This document shows, in pieces, positions 62,610-64,000 of a DNA stretch of 64,000 nt. The DNA lies in NCBI GenBank assembly GCA_910575005.1, contig CAJTCL010000002.1:124001-188000 (forward strand). The letters are read 5' to 3'. The stretch comes from Lachnospiraceae bacterium (GTDB lineage Bacteria > Bacillota > Clostridia > Lachnospirales > Lachnospiraceae). Every line of letters starts with the position of its first letter. Position 1 is the first letter of the stretch. Both the position numbers and the translations under genes were made by a program. A model generated the notes under the pieces. The model made no database searches. It had not been told where the DNA came from and saw only the letters and a program-made list of their open reading frames with translations.

Positions 62610-64000
62610 ATGAACGGAAGAAAATTGCTGACATGCATCTGTGCATTTATGCTGGCAGTAAGCATCATTGCTGTTGATACATTGCCTGTTTTGGCATCAG
62701 CAGTATCAGAGGAGTTTGCTGCTAGTAAGATACAAACCACAAATGGAGATTGTGCTGATGATGAGAAAATGGTTTCTACACAGAATACAAATGCTGAAAA
62801 TACGACACAATCAGAAACGCCCAATACACAAGAGGAAGAACCAGAAACGCCTAATGCAGCAGAGGAAGAACCAGAAATCTCCAATGCACAAGAGGAAGAA
62901 CCAGAAATCTCCAATGCAGCAGAGGAAGAACCAGAAACGCCTAATGCAGCAGAGGAAGAACCAGAAATCTCCAATGCACAAGAGGAAGAACCAGAAATCT
63001 CCAATGCAGCAGAGGAAACGCCAGAGATACCAGAAACGCCAGAACCAAATACAGAAATTTTTGACAAGTTAGAGACAGAATCAGAAATGTCTTCTTTTCC
63101 AGAGTCAATGGAAGAACAAGAGACACCATCCGGCATACAGGAAGGGAAGGATGGCTTGATTTATCTGGATGGCGCGCTCTTTACAGGATATTACATAGAC
63201 AAAGATGAAATTTTGTATGTAGTGACAAACGGAGTCGCAGAGGTAAAAACAGGGACGGTAAGCGCAGGAATAGAATACTATAACTGTCAAGAGTCCAGGA
63301 TGATGAAATTTCAAAATCAGACAGTATTCGTGAAAGGAAAAGCCTATACAGGATATTACATAGACAGCGACGGAATTTTGTATGTAGTGACAAACGGAGC
63401 CGCAGAGATAAAAACAGGGACGGTAAGCGCTGGGGTAGAATACTATAACTGTCAAGAGTCCAGGATGATGAAATTCCAAAATCAGACAGTATTTGTGGAA
63501 GGAAAAGTTTATACAGGATATTACATAGACAGCGACGGAATTTTGTACCTAGTATCAAATGGAACAGCGAAACCCAAAACAGGGACTGTAGATGCAGGAA
63601 CAAAATATTACAACAGCAAAGAAAATCGGGTCATAACATTATCCAAACAGATGTTGTATGTAGAAGGAAAAATATATTCTGGCTATTATATGAGTAGTAG
63701 CAAGAAAATGTACAGCGTAAAAAAGGGAACAAGCACCCCAAAAACTGGAATGTTGAATGCTGGAGCCAAGTATTATAGCTACTCTGCTAAAAAGACCTTG
63801 AAATTGTCAAAAAAGACATTATATGTAGAAGGAAAAATATATTCTGGCTATTATATGAGTAGTAGCAAGAAAATGTACAGCGTAAAAAAGGGAACAAGCA
63901 CCCCAAAAACTGGAATGTTGAATGCTGGAGCCAAGTATTATAGCTACTCTGCTAAAAAGACCTTGAAATTGTCAAAAAAGACATTATATGTAAAAGGAAA
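62610..64000 (+). CDS. Secreted repeat-rich surface protein, 5' part
   Basis: ATG 62610 follows AAGGAAGGAG, and the frame stays open to the end of the window (463 full codons), so the 3' end is missing. The signal peptide is clear: MNGRKLLTCICAFMLAVSII, ending near VLASA. Residues ~70-150 are acidic, with six copies of a 10-residue EEEPE(I/T)(S/P)NA(A/Q) unit. From residue ~170 a ~55-residue unit repeats, marked by (Y/I)xGYYxxxxxxxYxV, KTGTVxAGxxYYN and a closing VEGK. Such aromatic-glycine repeats resemble wall- or glucan-binding repeats, but I cannot name the family. The role is probably surface anchoring or adhesion, which is inference. Confidence 0.82.
   Translation, partial: MNGRKLLTCICAFMLAVSIIAVDTLPVLASAVSEEFAASKIQTTNGDCADDEKMVSTQNTNAENTTQSETPNTQEEEPETPNAAEEEPEISNAQEEEPEISNAAEEEPETPNAAEEEPEISNAQEEEPEISNAAEETPEIPETPEPNTEIFDKLETESEMSSFPESMEEQETPSGIQEGKDGLIYLDGALFTGYYIDKDEILYVVTNGVAEVKTGTVSAGIEYYNCQESRMMKFQNQTVFVKGKAYTGYYIDSDGILYVVTNGAAEIKTGTVSAGVEYYNCQESRMMKFQNQTVFVEGKVYTGYYIDSDGILYLVSNGTAKPKTGTVDAGTKYYNSKENRVITLSKQMLYVEGKIYSGYYMSSSKKMYSVKKGTSTPKTGMLNAGAKYYSYSAKKTLKLSKKTLYVEGKIYSGYYMSSSKKMYSVKKGTSTPKTGMLNAGAKYYSYSAKKTLKLSKKTLYVKG
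62820..63020 (+). repeat. In-frame 30-bp repeat (10-residue acidic unit)
   Basis: Six nearly identical 30-bp units encode EEEPE(I/T)(S/P)NA(A/Q). They are contiguous, with no spacers, and lie inside the surface protein gene. Confidence 0.9.
63162..64000 (+). repeat. 165-bp tandem repeats (55 residues)
   Basis: Unit boundaries recur every 165 bp (about 63162, 63327, 63492, 63657, 63822 and 63987). The units at 63657-63821 and 63822-63986 appear identical or nearly so, which indicates recent duplication. The array runs past the window. Confidence 0.92.

Noticed and set aside
62820-63020. CRISPR-like regular repeats
   Set aside because: The 30-bp units are contiguous, lack unique spacers and keep the reading frame, so they are protein repeats.
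62543-63136. 197-codon reverse Ser-rich frame, and further reverse frames to 63603
   Set aside because: These are antisense of the in-frame repeats of the surface protein; the sense strand has a signal peptide, ribosome site and promoter.

Overview
The window reads as a chromosomal segment of a low-to-moderate GC, Gram-positive anaerobe of the Clostridia, most likely family Lachnospiraceae (genus not determinable by reading alone). This rests on the Firmicutes gene order ispF ... cysE-cysS-mrnC-rlmB-sigH, strong AGGAGG-type ribosome binding sites, a T-box antiterminator motif, a NiCo riboswitch, an Rrf2 regulator, an LtaS-type sulfatase and lipobox-bearing sugar-binding lipoproteins. No rRNA, prophage, intact insertion sequence or CRISPR array was seen.

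Layout. 1-9.2 kb: the 3' part of purL, a repeat-rich surface protein with bacterial Ig-like domains, a convergent secreted PPC-domain protein, a Cof-type HAD phosphatase, a hemerythrin/response-regulator fusion and a tRNA-Val/tRNA-Met pair. 9.2-11.1 kb: an unexplained hairpin-rich intergenic element, then a NYN-OST-HTH (LOTUS-like) protein flanked by two tiny reverse-strand genes too short for ordinary ORF cut-offs. 11.3-19.7 kb: glf, apt, ispF, a GNAT enzyme and the cysE-cysS-mrnC-rlmB-sigH block, tRNA-Thr, a VanZ-like protein. 19.8-28 kb: a chemoreceptor, an S1-domain protein, a transglycosylase, dUTPase, an atypical phosphoribosyltransferase-like protein, an orphan sugar-ABC ATPase, a PucR/CdaR-like and an Rrf2 regulator. 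28.2-32.1 kb: an AT-rich 907-residue protein combining two alpha-CTD-like modules with a sigma region 4-like helix-turn-helix, then a coiled-coil protein. 32.2-40.5 kb: an LtaS-like enzyme, the folate cluster folC-folE-HD-folP-folBK and an ABC-F ATPase. 40.6-48 kb: a coupled LRR / VWA-metallopeptidase-like / MoxR ATPase triad, a HAD phosphatase, an unknown protein with a CPBP protease, and a SUKH-like protein. 48-54.8 kb: gltB-gltD behind a long structured leader. 54.8-62.3 kb: an Rpn-nuclease remnant, a CDF exporter under a NiCo riboswitch, and a maltodextrin-type import and breakdown cluster (binding protein, two permeases, LacI regulator, malQ). The window ends inside a surface protein made of 55-residue repeats.

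Functional links. The sugar transporter at 56-59.5 kb has no ATPase gene next to it, and the MsmX/UgpC-type ATPase at 25 kb has no permease, so the two plausibly work together. The folate genes form one overlapping operon. The riboswitch assigns the CDF exporter to Ni/Co. The strongest candidates for undescribed biology are the alpha-CTD/sigma-4 protein, the LRR-VWA-MoxR triad, the glt leader, the T-box-like element of cysE that lacks an obvious stem I, and the hairpin element near 9.3 kb.
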